A stretch of 64,000 nt of DNA from Bin103 sp002238925 (GTDB taxonomy: Bacteria; Spirochaetota; Spirochaetia; SZUA-6; Bin103): the NCBI GenBank assembly GCA_965208065.1, contig OZ242313.1, positions 1,984,001 through 2,048,000 of the forward strand. The letters run 5' to 3'. The number at the start of each line of letters is the position of its first letter. The stretch's first letter is position 1. The notes beneath the pieces are model-generated. The model saw nothing but the letters and a program-made list of their open reading frames with translations. It searched no databases and was not told where the DNA came from. Of this stretch, positions 42,915 to 51,754 are shown one piece after another. A program made the position numbers and the translations under genes.

Positions 42915-43889
42915 TCAGCCGTCGTGGTCGTGCGACCGGCGGAGCGCGGCGAGGAAATCGGCCTCATCGGCGCAGCCGAGCGCCGCCGCCAGCAGTCCCT
43001 CCTCGGACGCCGCGGCGAACGCATCCGCATTCGCGGCGAAACCCGCCGACACTGCGATGCCACGAGACCGCAGAATCTGACGGACCATCCGAGCGCGGCC
43101 TTCCGCCAAGCCGCGCACGAACCCCTGGCGTCGTTGCGAACGAAGCAGGGGATCGTCGTCGGGGCCGGTGCCTTCACGCGCGCTGAGCACCGCTGCCACC
43201 CGCTCCACTACCGCGCTCGTCTGCGCCGACGGCACCGGCTCGTTCAGCGCCAGGTGAATCTCTTCGACCCGCCAGCCCGGGAACGCGCGGCTCTCGGCCA
43301 CAACCCGGAACCGGCCATGCTCCAGCAGGTGAATCGTCAGTCCCGGACGGCGCCGGTGCGGCCGGTTTGGCGACGATGCGTCCGGCACTTCCACCCACAC
43401 TTCCGGGAAGCCCCACGATTCATACAGCGCGAGCTTTCCGCGGTGTACGTCTGTCGTGTGATCCACTTCCAACACCACGTCGGGAAAGTCATCCTCGCCG
43501 ACCACCATGCCCTTGGGCCCGGGCTTGGCCCGCGCCGGATGCAGGTACACCGACTCGTCGGCCTGCATGATGCGCCGCGGCTCGCCGTCGGCGTCGCGCA
43601 GCAGCAGGTCCATCGAGCCGTACGATTCGATCGGCGACCCGCGCACGCCGGCGATCTGCCCGGCCAGGCGCGTCAGGAGACGGGTGGGCCGCTCGTGATA
43701 GGGCGTGGCCGGATCGCAAATCCACGCGGTCTCGGTAGCCGCGTCCCAATACTCGAGCCGCCCCTCGAAGCGCTCGATCTCGGTGCGCGGCAGGTGCACG
43801 GGCTTGCAGCCCGGGAACTCCGGCGGCTCGGCGCGCCGGGGTTGGGCTGTCTCGCGGCGCCCGGTTGGCGGTGCTTCGGTGCTGGCCAT
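42915..43889 (-). CDS. Uma2 family protein, long form
   Basis: A 324-residue Uma2 protein. A core DFPDVVLEVDHTTD followed by the Lys in HRGKLALYESWGFPEVWVEV matches the PD-(D/E)XK nuclease-like pattern. Residues 1-25 are polar, and the C-terminal 90 residues are a helical extension ending in an Ala-rich stretch. A SQRRQGFVRGLAEGRARMVR helix precedes the end. The long C-terminal extension is seen in some genomes where Uma2 genes have multiplied. Function unknown. It converges on the dioxygenase gene. Confidence 0.85.
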   Translation of the reverse strand: MASTEAPPTGRRETAQPRRAEPPEFPGCKPVHLPRTEIERFEGRLEYWDAATETAWICDPATPYHERPTRLLTRLAGQIAGVRGSPIESYGSMDLLLRDADGEPRRIMQADESVYLHPARAKPGPKGMVVGEDDFPDVVLEVDHTTDVHRGKLALYESWGFPEVWVEVPDASSPNRPHRRRPGLTIHLLEHGRFRVVAESRAFPGWRVEEIHLALNEPVPSAQTSAVVERVAAVLSAREGTGPDDDPLLRSQRRQGFVRGLAEGRARMVRQILRSRGIAVSAGFAANADAFAAASEEGLLAAALGCADEADFLAALRRSHDHDG

Positions 43890-43955
43890 GGCGGTAGCGT
43901 AGCCGGTCCCGCGCCGGCATGCAACCGAACGTTCCAGATGCCTTGGCTCGAGATG

Positions 43956-45173
43956 CTACCGGAACGCGGCGTAGTCGCGGCCGAGGACGCCGACCGCGAT
44001 CTTGAGCTTCAGGACTTCGTCGGTGCCCTCGTAGATCCGGCACACGCGCACGTCCTTGAGGTGGCGGCCGGGCCGGTACAGGTCGGACCAGCCACGCCCG
44101 CCGAGCACCTGCAGCGCCCGGTCGGCGGCGTCGAAGGCGGCGGTGCTGGCCGCGAACTTGGCTTCCGCGATGAGCTGGTCCACGCGCGCGCCGAGCGCGG
44201 CGTCGCCGGGTCGGTCGTCACTGGCCGCCTTCCAGCGCGCGGCGTCGGCCACGATGCTGGCGCTGGACTGCCGCGCCACCTCGATCTGCGCGAGGTGCTC
44301 CTGCACGAGCTGGTGGCGGGCGATCGCCTTGCCGTGCTGGTTGCGCTCCTTGGCGTACTCGACGGCGGCGTCGAGGCAGTCCTCGATCACGCCCACGCAC
44401 CCCGCCGCCACGCTGAGGCGGCCGCTGCGCAGCGTCTGCATCGCCACCGCGAAGCCGTCGCCCTCGGCACCGAGCATGTTTTCCACCGGGATCCGGTACT
44501 CGGTTACCTCGAACATGCCGGTGTCGCAGGTGGGCATGCCGAGCTTGGCGGTCATCGCCTCGCGCTCGATGCCATCGCCGTCGGTGTCCATGATGAACGC
44601 GCTGATGCGCCGCTTGCCGTCGTCCAGATCCTCCGGGTAGGCGAACATGATGATGGCGCCGGCGATGGTGGCGTTGGAGATCAGGTACTTGACGCCGTTG
44701 AGCACGTAGTGATCGCCCTCGCGCCGGTAGGTGCTCTGCATCTCCAGCGGATTGGACCCGGCCTCCGGCTCGGTGAGGCCGAACGCCAGTATGCACTCGC
44801 CGGTGACCGTGGCCGGCAGGTAGCGGCGCTTCTGCTCCTCGGTGCCCCACTCCACGATCGGGGTTTGGCCGATCGAGCAGTGCCCGGAAAACAGGGTGCG
44901 CACGCTGGTGCCTTCGCGGCCGATGCGCGCAATCGCCGCCGCGTAGGTGGCGGTGTCGGCGCCGCGCCCGCCGTACTGCTTCGGCACCGTCATGGCGAGG
45001 ATGTTGTGCTTGCGGCCCAGCGAGACCACGGCCTCGTTGTAGCGGTGCTCCAGGTAGCACAGATCCTCGAGCGGCCGCACTTCCCGGCAGTATGCGTCGA
45101 CGTCTGCCAGCAGCGCCGCCCGTTCCGCCTCCGGCATCGGAGTGTAATCAGGTGTTTCCAGCATCGAATTCAT
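43956..45173 (-). CDS. Acyl-CoA dehydrogenase
   Basis: A 405-residue flavoenzyme. Visible motifs are AFGLTEPEAGSNPLEM (substrate and FAD contact, about 145-160), YLISNATIAGAIIMF, ALQVLGGRGW and the C-terminal RIYEGTDEVLKLKIAVGVLG, which contains the usual catalytic-base motif YEGTDE. It oxidises an acyl-CoA at the alpha-beta bond and passes electrons to an electron-transfer flavoprotein. The start codon (ATG 45173) overlaps the stop of the CoA-transferase gene upstream (ATGA), so the two enzymes are coupled, a common pairing for carnitine-like or branched acids. Confidence 0.92.
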   Translation of the reverse strand: MNSMLETPDYTPMPEAERAALLADVDAYCREVRPLEDLCYLEHRYNEAVVSLGRKHNILAMTVPKQYGGRGADTATYAAAIARIGREGTSVRTLFSGHCSIGQTPIVEWGTEEQKRRYLPATVTGECILAFGLTEPEAGSNPLEMQSTYRREGDHYVLNGVKYLISNATIAGAIIMFAYPEDLDDGKRRISAFIMDTDGDGIEREAMTAKLGMPTCDTGMFEVTEYRIPVENMLGAEGDGFAVAMQTLRSGRLSVAAGCVGVIEDCLDAAVEYAKERNQHGKAIARHQLVQEHLAQIEVARQSSASIVADAARWKAASDDRPGDAALGARVDQLIAEAKFAASTAAFDAADRALQVLGGRGWSDLYRPGRHLKDVRVCRIYEGTDEVLKLKIAVGVLGRDYAAFR

Positions 45174-46393
45174 GCGCTTGCAATTGCCCCTTCACGTTCC
45201 AGGCCGGTCAACTGCGGCGCCGCCAGGCCCAGCAGCTCCGTCAGCACCTCGTGCGTGTGCTGCCCGAGCAGCGGCGCACCGTGCGGGTCGCCGCGCAGCC
45301 CCGGCATCTCCACCACCGGCCCCACCGAAAGATAGCGCTTGTCCCCCGCCGCCGCCAGTTCCAGCAGGTTGACGCCCGGCGGCGCGGCCGGCGGCGCGCC
45401 GAACATCCCCGGCAGGTCGGCCACCGCGCCGGCCGGCACCCCCGCCGCGGTCAGCTCGCCGACCAGCTCCGCCACGGCGCGTGCGGCGATCAGCGGCGTC
45501 AGCACGGCGTTCAGGGCGGCCCGGTTCGCCACCCGCGCCGAGTTGTCGCCGAAGCGCGCATCGTGCAGCAGCTCCCGGCAGCCGAGCACCGTGCACAGCC
45601 CGGTGAACAGTTTGTCGTTGCCGGCGCCGATGGTCAGGTAGCCGTCGCTGGCCGCGTATACCTCGTATGGTACGATTTGCGGATGGGCGTTGCCGAACCG
45701 GCGCGGCGGGTGGCCGTTGAGCAGGAACGCCTGCGCCACGTTGACCAGCGCGGCCACCGTGGAGCCCATCAGGTTGACCTCCAGGTGCTGTCCCTGGCCG
45801 GTGCGCTGCCGGCTGATTACCGCGGCCAGAATGGCGCTGGCGGCGTGCAGGCCGGCGATCACGTCGGTGAGCGCCACGCCCACCTTCATCGGTTCCCCGT
45901 CCGGCTCGCCGGTCAGCGACATCAGCCCGCTCATGCCCTGGATCACCAGGTCGTAGCCCGGCCCCGGCTTGCGCCCGAACGCCGTAATCGAGCAGTGCAC
46001 GAGGTCGGGGCGGGCCGCGCACAGCGCCGCGTGGTCCAGCCCCAGCCGCTTCGCCACGCCGGGCGCGAAATTCTCCACCACCACGTCGCTGTTGGCGGCC
46101 AGGTCCAGGAACAGCCGGCGCCCGCGCGTGCTGCGCAGGTCGATCGCCACGCTGCGCTTGTTGCGGTTCACCGCCAGGAAGTAGGCGCTCAGCCCGTCCG
46201 CCGGGTCGCCCAGATAGGGCGGCCCCCAGGCGCGCGTGTCGTCGCCGCCGGCCGGGCGCTCCACCTTGACCACGTCGGCGCCCATGTCGGCCAGCACCAT
46301 GGTGCAGTAGGGACCGGCCAGCACGCGCGTGGCGTCGAGCACCCGAACCCCCGCCAGCGCCGCACCTCCGCCGGCGTCCTGCCGTCTCGTCAT
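45170..46393 (-). CDS. Class III CoA-transferase (CaiB/BaiF family)
   Basis: A 407-residue formyl-CoA-transferase-like enzyme. LAGVRVLDATRVLAGPYCTM opens the fold, FAPGVAKRLGLDH and PGYDLVIQGMSGLMSLTG follow, and VGVALTDVIAGLHAASAILA carries the catalytic Asp (about residue 172). It moves CoA from an acyl-CoA to an acid, giving the substrate for the acyl-CoA dehydrogenase directly downstream. ATG 46393 has no strong Shine-Dalgarno sequence. The two together could start degradation of an activated carboxylic acid; the acid is unknown. Confidence 0.92.
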   Translation of the reverse strand: MTRRQDAGGGAALAGVRVLDATRVLAGPYCTMVLADMGADVVKVERPAGGDDTRAWGPPYLGDPADGLSAYFLAVNRNKRSVAIDLRSTRGRRLFLDLAANSDVVVENFAPGVAKRLGLDHAALCAARPDLVHCSITAFGRKPGPGYDLVIQGMSGLMSLTGEPDGEPMKVGVALTDVIAGLHAASAILAAVISRQRTGQGQHLEVNLMGSTVAALVNVAQAFLLNGHPPRRFGNAHPQIVPYEVYAASDGYLTIGAGNDKLFTGLCTVLGCRELLHDARFGDNSARVANRAALNAVLTPLIAARAVAELVGELTAAGVPAGAVADLPGMFGAPPAAPPGVNLLELAAAGDKRYLSVGPVVEMPGLRGDPHGAPLLGQHTHEVLTELLGLAAPQLTGLEREGAIASA

Positions 46394-46472
46394 TCCTGAT
46401 TCGCCGCCGCCCGCGGGTTGCGTCCTGCGGCCAGAGGAGACCTGGCCTGCGCCCGACGCCGGTTCTGAAGCG

Positions 46473-48251
46473 CTACGAAGACCCGTGCGGGCGGCGCACC
46501 AGGCGGCCGGGGAGCGCGCCGGTCAGTTCGTCGTGCTCCAGCACCACTTCGCCCTTGCAGATGGTGTAGTCGTATCCGACGGTGCGCTGCATGAACCGCT
46601 TGGCGCTCTCCGGCAGGTCGTAGACGATGTGCGGCGGCGGCCAGGACAGGCGTTCGAAGTCGATCACGTTGACGTCGGCGCGCATGCCGGGCTGCAGCAG
46701 GCCGCGGTCGAGCAGTCCGTACACTTCCGCCGGGCCGCGCGTCTGCTTGTTCACGATCGTCTCCAGCGGCACCTTGGCGCCGCGGGTGCGGTCGCGTCCC
46801 CAGAATGCCAGGTTCCAACTCGGCATGTGCGCGTCGCAGATGGCGCCGACGTGGGCGCCGGCGTCGCTGAGCCCGTTGCGGGTAATCGGGTGGCGCATCA
46901 TGCCGGCCATGTACTCCAGGTTGCCCTGCGAGTAGCCCTCCAGGTAGTGGATCAGCATGGTCTGGCCGCGGTCCGCCGTGAGCAGGTCGTAGAATGCCTG
47001 GTCGGCCGAGATGCCGCGCCGGGCGGCATGGGCGGCGACGCTCGCCGACTCGTCCGGCTCGTAATTGGGCGGGTCGCCGAGCACGTACACCTTGGCGGGG
47101 TTGGCGATGATCCGCTCCAGCAGCCACGGCAGCCGGCTGCCCGGCGTGGTGTCGTCCACGAACGTGTTGTCGTCGGGCCCGACCTCGCCGTACTTGTTGC
47201 CGGGCTTCAGGCGCACGTCGTTGGTCAGGTCCCAGTCGCTGGCCAGGATCTTCGCGCGTACGTCGGGGTCGCGCATCTTGCGGATGCGCTCCGCCATCGG
47301 CAGCGAGCCGACCAACTCCCGGTAGGCGTAGTTGATCATGTACGGATGCAGCGACGCCTCCAGGTTCATGATGATCATGGTGCCGCGGCCGCGCACCTGG
47401 GGGTACACTCGCCAGCCATTGGCGTACGCCTTCTCCTCCAGCGGGTCCAGTGTCTCGCGCCCGCCTTCGCCCATCAGGTAGGTCACGCTGATGCCGTCCA
47501 TCTGGGCGATGGAGTAGAGCCATTCGCGCTCGAACGGCCCCACGAACTGCAGCACGCCGCCGCCCGCCTCGGCTGCGCCCTTGGCGATCGCTTCGATCTC
47601 GGGATAGCGGGCCAGGGTGCCGGGAATCAGCTCGCCCGCCTTGGTGCGGTGCGCCAGCAGGCGGTTGCTGGACACGCCGAATGCGCCCGCCTCAATGCCC
47701 TGGCGCACGATGCGGGTCATCTCGGCCAACTCGTCGTCGGTAGGCTGGATGTCCTCTGCTCCGCGCTCGCCCATCACGTAACAGCGCAACGCGCAGTGCG
47801 GGAGCTGGGTCAGCACGTCCATCACGCGCGGCTTGTGGTCGATGGCGTCCAGGTATTGCGGGAATGTCTCCCATGCCCATTCCATGCCGGCCGACATGGC
47901 GATCGCCGGGATGTCCTCGACCGCGTCCATCAGGTCCATCAACCAGTCGCGGTCCTTGGGATGCACCGGCGCGAACCCGACCCCGCAGTTGCCCATCACA
48001 ATGGTGGTCACGCCGTTCCAGCAGGACGGCGTGAGGTAGGGGTCCCACGACACCTGTGCGTCGAAGTGGGTGTGCATGTCGATCCAGCCGGGAGTGACCA
48101 GCTTGCCGGCGGCGTCGATCTCGCGCCGCGCGGGCCCGACATCCGCTCCCACGGCCGCGATCTTGCCGCCGTCGATCCCGATGTCGCCCTGATACTCCGG
48201 CCCGCCGCTGCCGTCGATGACGCGGCCATTGCGAATCGCTATGTCGTGCAT
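46473..48251 (-). CDS. N-acyl-D-amino-acid deacylase-like amidohydrolase
   Basis: A 592-residue metal-dependent hydrolase of the D-aminoacylase group. Metal ligands are visible in DMHTHFDAQVSWDP (His-x-His, about 61-63) and NGLSDAGAHVGAICDAHMPS (Asp near 452), and the Cys of this group sits in VMGNCGVGFAP (about 98). The C-terminus AGMRADVNVIDFE and YDYTICKGEVVLEH is typical for amidohydrolase superfamily beta-sandwiches. It would remove an acyl or formyl group from a D-amino acid or a similar amide. It stands 80 nt after the coupled CoA genes, same strand. Confidence 0.85.
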   Translation of the reverse strand: MHDIAIRNGRVIDGSGGPEYQGDIGIDGGKIAAVGADVGPARREIDAAGKLVTPGWIDMHTHFDAQVSWDPYLTPSCWNGVTTIVMGNCGVGFAPVHPKDRDWLMDLMDAVEDIPAIAMSAGMEWAWETFPQYLDAIDHKPRVMDVLTQLPHCALRCYVMGERGAEDIQPTDDELAEMTRIVRQGIEAGAFGVSSNRLLAHRTKAGELIPGTLARYPEIEAIAKGAAEAGGGVLQFVGPFEREWLYSIAQMDGISVTYLMGEGGRETLDPLEEKAYANGWRVYPQVRGRGTMIIMNLEASLHPYMINYAYRELVGSLPMAERIRKMRDPDVRAKILASDWDLTNDVRLKPGNKYGEVGPDDNTFVDDTTPGSRLPWLLERIIANPAKVYVLGDPPNYEPDESASVAAHAARRGISADQAFYDLLTADRGQTMLIHYLEGYSQGNLEYMAGMMRHPITRNGLSDAGAHVGAICDAHMPSWNLAFWGRDRTRGAKVPLETIVNKQTRGPAEVYGLLDRGLLQPGMRADVNVIDFERLSWPPPHIVYDLPESAKRFMQRTVGYDYTICKGEVVLEHDELTGALPGRLVRRPHGSS

Positions 48252-48310
48252 GGTAGCTCCCGCGCGCGCCGGGTTGGATGCCGGCGGCGTCCTGCCAAGT
48301 TGGTGCGACG

Positions 48311-49648
48311 TTAACCAAGTGAGCCGCGGGCGTCAAGATCGCCGGCGAAGCGCAGCGCGTCGGGCACGGCGTACAGGGGTATGTTGAGCATCCGAGCGTC
48401 GCGCTTCAGGTTCAACAGGGTGCTGCGCACCAGCAGCGGCGGGGCAAACTGGGAGTCGAACGACCTGAGGCTCTTGCTGCGCGGGTTGACGCCGGATTTC
48501 ACCTCCAGCGGCACAACCTCGCCGCTTCGCTCCAGCAGGAAATCGACTTCCGCCTTGCCCCCGGAACTGCGCCAATAGTGCAACTCGCCGGCCGCCGCCG
48601 CGGCCAGTTGCTGCGCAACGTAGTTCTCGACCAGCGCTCCGCGGTACTCGGCGAACAGGCGGTCGCCGTGCACCAGCAACTGCGGCGCGGCCCCCGCGAG
48701 CGCCCCGAGCAGGCCGACGTCCAGCGCGTACACCTTGAACGATCTTCGGTCCGCGAAGCCCCGCAACGGCTTACGGGCGGTCTCGACGCCGAACGCCCGC
48801 AGGATCAGCCCGGCGCCCTCCAGCCACACGATGGCATCCTCGTAGTCGCGCGCCCGTGCGCTCGGACGGATGGCCGAAAACATGAACTTCTTGTTCTCGC
48901 GCGCCAGGTGTCCCGGCAGTGAATCCCAGACCGCTTTGATGCGTGCCACCTCGCGCGCGGGGGCATGCTTGGCGAAGTCGAGCACGTAGGCATCGAGAAT
49001 CGCCTGCTGTACGGTTCGCGCTTCCACCGCGTCCCGGTTGGCGGCGTAGCGGGCGACCGCCTCGGGCATGCCGCCGACGAAGTAGTAGGCGCGCAGCAGG
49101 TCGATCAGGGCGCGGTGGAACGCTTCGGGGAAGGGCTCGGGCACCGCGTGTTCCTCGATCAGTTTCCGGTAGCGCCCCTCGCCGAGCGCATCGAGGAACT
49201 CGAGGAAGGTCATCGGATGAAGGTCCACGAAGTCCACCTTGCCCACCGGGAACGAACGGGGTGTCGAGAGCGCGACCCCGAGCAGCGAGCCGGCGGCGGC
49301 GACGTGGTACTGCGGCGCGTCCTCGGCAAAGTACTTCAGGGAGTTCAGCGCCGCGTTGCATGCCTGGATCTCGTCGAGAATTATCAGCGAGTTGCCGGGC
49401 GTTATCCGGTCTCCCGCGAACACCGACAGGTCGCGCACGATGCGCACCGGATCGAGGTCGCGATCGAACAGGCTGGCGAGATCGGGCGTCTGCTCGAAGT
49501 TGAAGTAGTGACTGGCCGCGTAGCGTACCTTCCCGAAGGCGCGCAACAGATAGGTCTTGCCGGTCTGGCGTGCGCCGCGCAGCAGTAGCGGCTTGCGCCG
49601 TGGCGCGTCCTTCCAGATCAGCAGTTGTTCGGACGCATCACGCTTCAT
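48311..49648 (-). CDS. AAA-type ATPase of the DUF4143 family (2)
   Basis: A 445-residue protein. Walker A is LLRGARQTGKTYLLRAFGK (residues 22-40), Walker B SLIILDEIQA and sensor HVAAAGSLLG. The C-terminal half contains the nuclease-like stretch GKAEVDFLLERSGEVVPLEV followed by KSGVNPRSKSLRSF, which keeps the D-x-E-x-K-like pattern. ATG 49648 is preceded by a candidate promoter at 49686-49714. The neighbouring gene at 49948 codes a different family member and diverges from it. Similarity to the member at 26588 is only in motifs. Confidence 0.88.
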   Translation of the reverse strand: MKRDASEQLLIWKDAPRRKPLLLRGARQTGKTYLLRAFGKVRYAASHYFNFEQTPDLASLFDRDLDPVRIVRDLSVFAGDRITPGNSLIILDEIQACNAALNSLKYFAEDAPQYHVAAAGSLLGVALSTPRSFPVGKVDFVDLHPMTFLEFLDALGEGRYRKLIEEHAVPEPFPEAFHRALIDLLRAYYFVGGMPEAVARYAANRDAVEARTVQQAILDAYVLDFAKHAPAREVARIKAVWDSLPGHLARENKKFMFSAIRPSARARDYEDAIVWLEGAGLILRAFGVETARKPLRGFADRRSFKVYALDVGLLGALAGAAPQLLVHGDRLFAEYRGALVENYVAQQLAAAAAGELHYWRSSGGKAEVDFLLERSGEVVPLEVKSGVNPRSKSLRSFDSQFAPPLLVRSTLLNLKRDARMLNIPLYAVPDALRFAGDLDARGSLG

Positions 49649-49685
49649 GAACTCGACAATAGACCGGAAACGGCGGCGGAGTCAC

Positions 49686-49728
49686 ATAATACGGACGTAT
49701 TTCTGGCTAGTCAGGCTGTTATACGTCC
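49686..49728 (-). promoter_or_regulatory. Promoter with nested inverted repeats, DUF4143 ATPase 2
   Basis: On the minus strand CTGACT (49709-49714) and TATTAT (49686-49691) are 17 bp apart. The -10 overlaps the palindrome AATACGGACGTATT (49688-49701), and GGACGTAT (49693-49700) pairs with ATACGTCC (49721-49728) across 20 bp. The AT-rich patch stands out from its surroundings. The rest of this 300-base gap (49729-49947) contains a short open stretch (49811-49903, PLELYAEGSSVRLVSLAIHE) that I cannot identify and a possible -10 TAGAAT at 49936-49941, just ahead of the next ATG. Confidence 0.45.
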
Positions 49729-49947
49729 TAATAACGTGTCAACCCGGTGGCGCGAATCACGAACACCCAGCCGCTGCGCGCGCAACCTGCTTTCTGCCAG
49801 CCGCCAGCGACATGCCGCTGGAGCTGTACGCCGAGGGCAGCAGCGTGCGCCTCGTCTCGCTGGCAATCCACGAACTGAACTCGGCGAACGGTTATCAGGC
49901 GTAAGAAAAGGGAGTGTAAATCCCGTTTTTCATGGTAGAATGGGATT

Positions 49948-51108
49948 ATGTATCCCAGAACGTTGCAGATTCCGGGTGCGGCCGGCCAGAGTTTCCTCCT
50001 GTTCGGCCCCCGCGGCACCGGCAAGACAACCTGGCTGAAGCAGCGGTTTCCGGATGCCATCTATCTCGATCTGCTCGACCATGCGCTGTACCTGGAGTTG
50101 CTGGCGCGCCCGCAACGCCTGCGAGACCTGATTCCTCCTCGCCACGACGGATGGGTGGTGCTCGACGAGGTGCAACGCACGCCCCTGGTCCTCAACGAAG
50201 TGCATCGGCTGATCGAGGAGGCGGGCCGCCGCTTCATCCTCACCGGGTCGAGTGCGCGCAGCCTGCGCCGCCGCGGCGTCAATCTGCTCGGCGGGCGGGC
50301 CCGCACCTATAGGCTGTACCCGCTGACGGCGAGCGAGACCGGCGCCGACTTCTCGCTGCAGCGGGCGCTGGTCCACGGCCAGCTCCCCTCCGTGTACACC
50401 CAGCCGGATCCGGACAACTACCTGGCGTCATACGTGGAGAATTACCTGCGCCAGGAGGTAATCGAGGAGGGCCGCACCCGCAACCTGGCGGCGTTCAGCC
50501 GCTTCCTGGAGAGCGCCAGCTTCTCGCAGGCGGCACCCCTCAACGTAGCACAAGTGGCGCGCGACGTCGGCGTGGACCGCAAGACGGCGGCCGCCTACTT
50601 CGACCTGCTCGAGGATCTGCTGATCGCGAGCCGCGTGCCGGTATTCGCGCGCCGGGCCAAACGCCGCGTGACCGTGCATCCCAAGTTCTATCTGTTCGAC
50701 GCTGGCGTGTACCGGGCCATCCGCCCGTCCGGTCCGCTCGACAGCCCGGAGGAGATCGACGGCGCCGCTCTGGAGACGCTGGTCTACCACGAGTTGCGCG
50801 CCGCCATCGCCTACCGTTCGCTCAAGCTGGAGCTGTTCGTCTGGCGCACCGCCGCGGGAGCGGAAGTAGATTTCGTAGCCTACGGCGGCGACGGGCTGTT
50901 CGCCATCGAAGTGAAGCGCAGCCGCACCGTCCGCAGCGGCGATCTGCGCGGTCTCAGGCAATTCAGGAGCGACTATCCGATGGCGCGCTGCATGCTGTTG
51001 TTCGGAGGCGACCGCCGCGAGTACCGGGACGGCATCGACCTGCTGCCGGTGGCCGACGCCCTGGCCGACCCCGCATCGATGCTGACCGCTCCCAACGAAA
51101 CAGAGTGA
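49948..51108 (+). CDS. AAA-type ATPase of the DUF4143 family (3)
   Basis: A 386-residue protein. Walker A LFGPRGTGKTTWLKQ (about residues 18-32), Walker B WVVLDEVQRT, sensor FILTGSSARSL and a C-terminal DUF4143/nuclease-like segment AGAEVDFVAYGGDGLFAIEV followed by KRSRTV are intact. A TAGAAT box lies 6 nt before the ATG, and no Shine-Dalgarno sequence is seen, which suggests a leaderless mRNA. AATCCC (49919-49924) and GGGATT (49942-49947) form a spaced inverted repeat around the start region. The function of this family remains open; defence or mobile-DNA roles have been suggested but are not proven. Confidence 0.87.
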   Translation: MYPRTLQIPGAAGQSFLLFGPRGTGKTTWLKQRFPDAIYLDLLDHALYLELLARPQRLRDLIPPRHDGWVVLDEVQRTPLVLNEVHRLIEEAGRRFILTGSSARSLRRRGVNLLGGRARTYRLYPLTASETGADFSLQRALVHGQLPSVYTQPDPDNYLASYVENYLRQEVIEEGRTRNLAAFSRFLESASFSQAAPLNVAQVARDVGVDRKTAAAYFDLLEDLLIASRVPVFARRAKRRVTVHPKFYLFDAGVYRAIRPSGPLDSPEEIDGAALETLVYHELRAAIAYRSLKLELFVWRTAAGAEVDFVAYGGDGLFAIEVKRSRTVRSGDLRGLRQFRSDYPMARCMLLFGGDRREYRDGIDLLPVADALADPASMLTAPNETE

Positions 51109-51119
51109 AAGCGTGGCCG

Positions 51120-51140
51120 CCACCGCTCATTGAGCGGTGG
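51120..51140. repeat. Perfect 9-bp hairpin after the ATPase gene
   Basis: CCACCGCTC and GAGCGGTGG flank a 3-base loop, starting 11 nt after the ATPase stop. No T-run follows on either strand, so it is at best a weak terminator. The hairpin overlaps the VapC remnant's stop region. Confidence 0.65.
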
Positions 51141-51216
51141 ACGACGGATCCAGGACCGGCACACCGGTCGGTTCGAAGTGCCGCACGTTGCGCGTTACCA
51201 CGGTGAGGCCTGTTGG
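51127..51216 (-). pseudogene. VapC (PIN-domain toxin) C-terminal fragment
   Basis: The minus strand reads GLTVVTRNVRHFEPTGVPVL, then DPSSTAQ and a stop. This is the standard end of VapC ribonucleases (usually HGLTVVTRNVRHF). No upstream PIN sequence with its acidic residues remains. The cut lies right where the DUF4258 gene begins on the other strand, so a recombination event probably replaced the rest. Confidence 0.8.
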
Positions 51217-51517
51217 GTTCATTTGGAAGTGTCTACGCCGCGGCAAGGTTTGCTGGACCTACCATGTCAATATGCGCTTGGGACAACGGTTCATCTCCCG
51301 GAACACGATTGTTGGCGCAGACAACTATGATATGATTGAGGCATACCCGGATGACAAGTATTTTCCGAGTTACCTGCTCTTGGGGAGACGAGGCGATGCA
51401 TCGTTTCATGTTCTATTCGGGGCCGATGTGGAAGGAGAGAACGTGCGAGTCGTTACGGCCTACTATCCCAGCCTTGCGGAGTGGGAGGATGACCTGAAGA
51501 CCAGGAGGAGCTCATGA
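51203..51517 (+). CDS. DUF4258 domain protein (possible toxin of a small pair)
   Basis: About 104 codons from a GTG at 51203; the true start is uncertain because the natural N-terminus seems to begin near KCLRRGKVCWTYHVNMRL, where no good start codon is found. RFISRNTIVGADNYDMIEAY and HVLFGADVEGENVRVVTAYY, then the ending EWEDDLKTRR, are characteristic of DUF4258, a RelE/BrnT-like fold. The stop overlaps the zinc-finger gene start (ATGA). Fusion to the VapC scar may have damaged the start. Confidence 0.7.
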   Translation: MRPVGFIWKCLRRGKVCWTYHVNMRLGQRFISRNTIVGADNYDMIEAYPDDKYFPSYLLLGRRGDASFHVLFGADVEGENVRVVTAYYPSLAEWEDDLKTRRSS

Positions 51518-51735
51518 AATGTGCCGTGTGTAGCGCTCGGATGAGTCCGACTACAACCGACTTGCCGTTCAAACTCGCTGAGCAGCACATCGTCATCATC
51601 AAGCAACTACCGATTCTGCAATGCGCGTGCTGCCGCGAGTATCTGATTGAAGACGCGGTGATGGCCCGGATTGACGCGCTCTTGGCGCGTGCCGACAGTA
51701 GCGCGGAATTGGAGGTTTTCCGGTACGCGGCTTGA
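51514..51735 (+). CDS. YgiT-type zinc finger protein (MqsA-like antitoxin)
   Basis: A 73-residue protein with two CxxC pairs, MKCAVCSARM (C3, C6) and LQCACCREYL (C37, C40), that bind zinc in YgiT/MqsA-type antitoxin N-domains. It lacks the DNA-binding Xre half of full MqsA. The gene overlaps the DUF4258 gene, and this pairing is common in many genomes, so a toxin-antitoxin-like unit is likely. The promoter is not evident. Confidence 0.8.
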   Translation: MKCAVCSARMSPTTTDLPFKLAEQHIVIIKQLPILQCACCREYLIEDAVMARIDALLARADSSAELEVFRYAA

Positions 51736-51754
51736 CCGTGTCCAGCCAAACCTG

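Noticed and set aside
42693..45335. A very long plus-strand open frame opposite the Uma2 and acyl-CoA dehydrogenase genes
   Set aside because: Composition is typical of a shadow frame; the minus-strand genes have clear motifs and starts.
46329..48314. Long plus-strand open frame opposite the amidohydrolase
   Set aside because: No recognisable domain; the amidohydrolase on the minus strand has all metal ligands.
49811..49903. Small gene starting MPLELYAEGSS
   Set aside because: About 30 codons with no Shine-Dalgarno sequence and no family; mentioned only as an unidentified stretch.
51137..51202. Upstream part of the DUF4258 frame as real N-terminus
   Set aside because: These codons are antisense to the VapC remnant and do not look like DUF4258 sequence.
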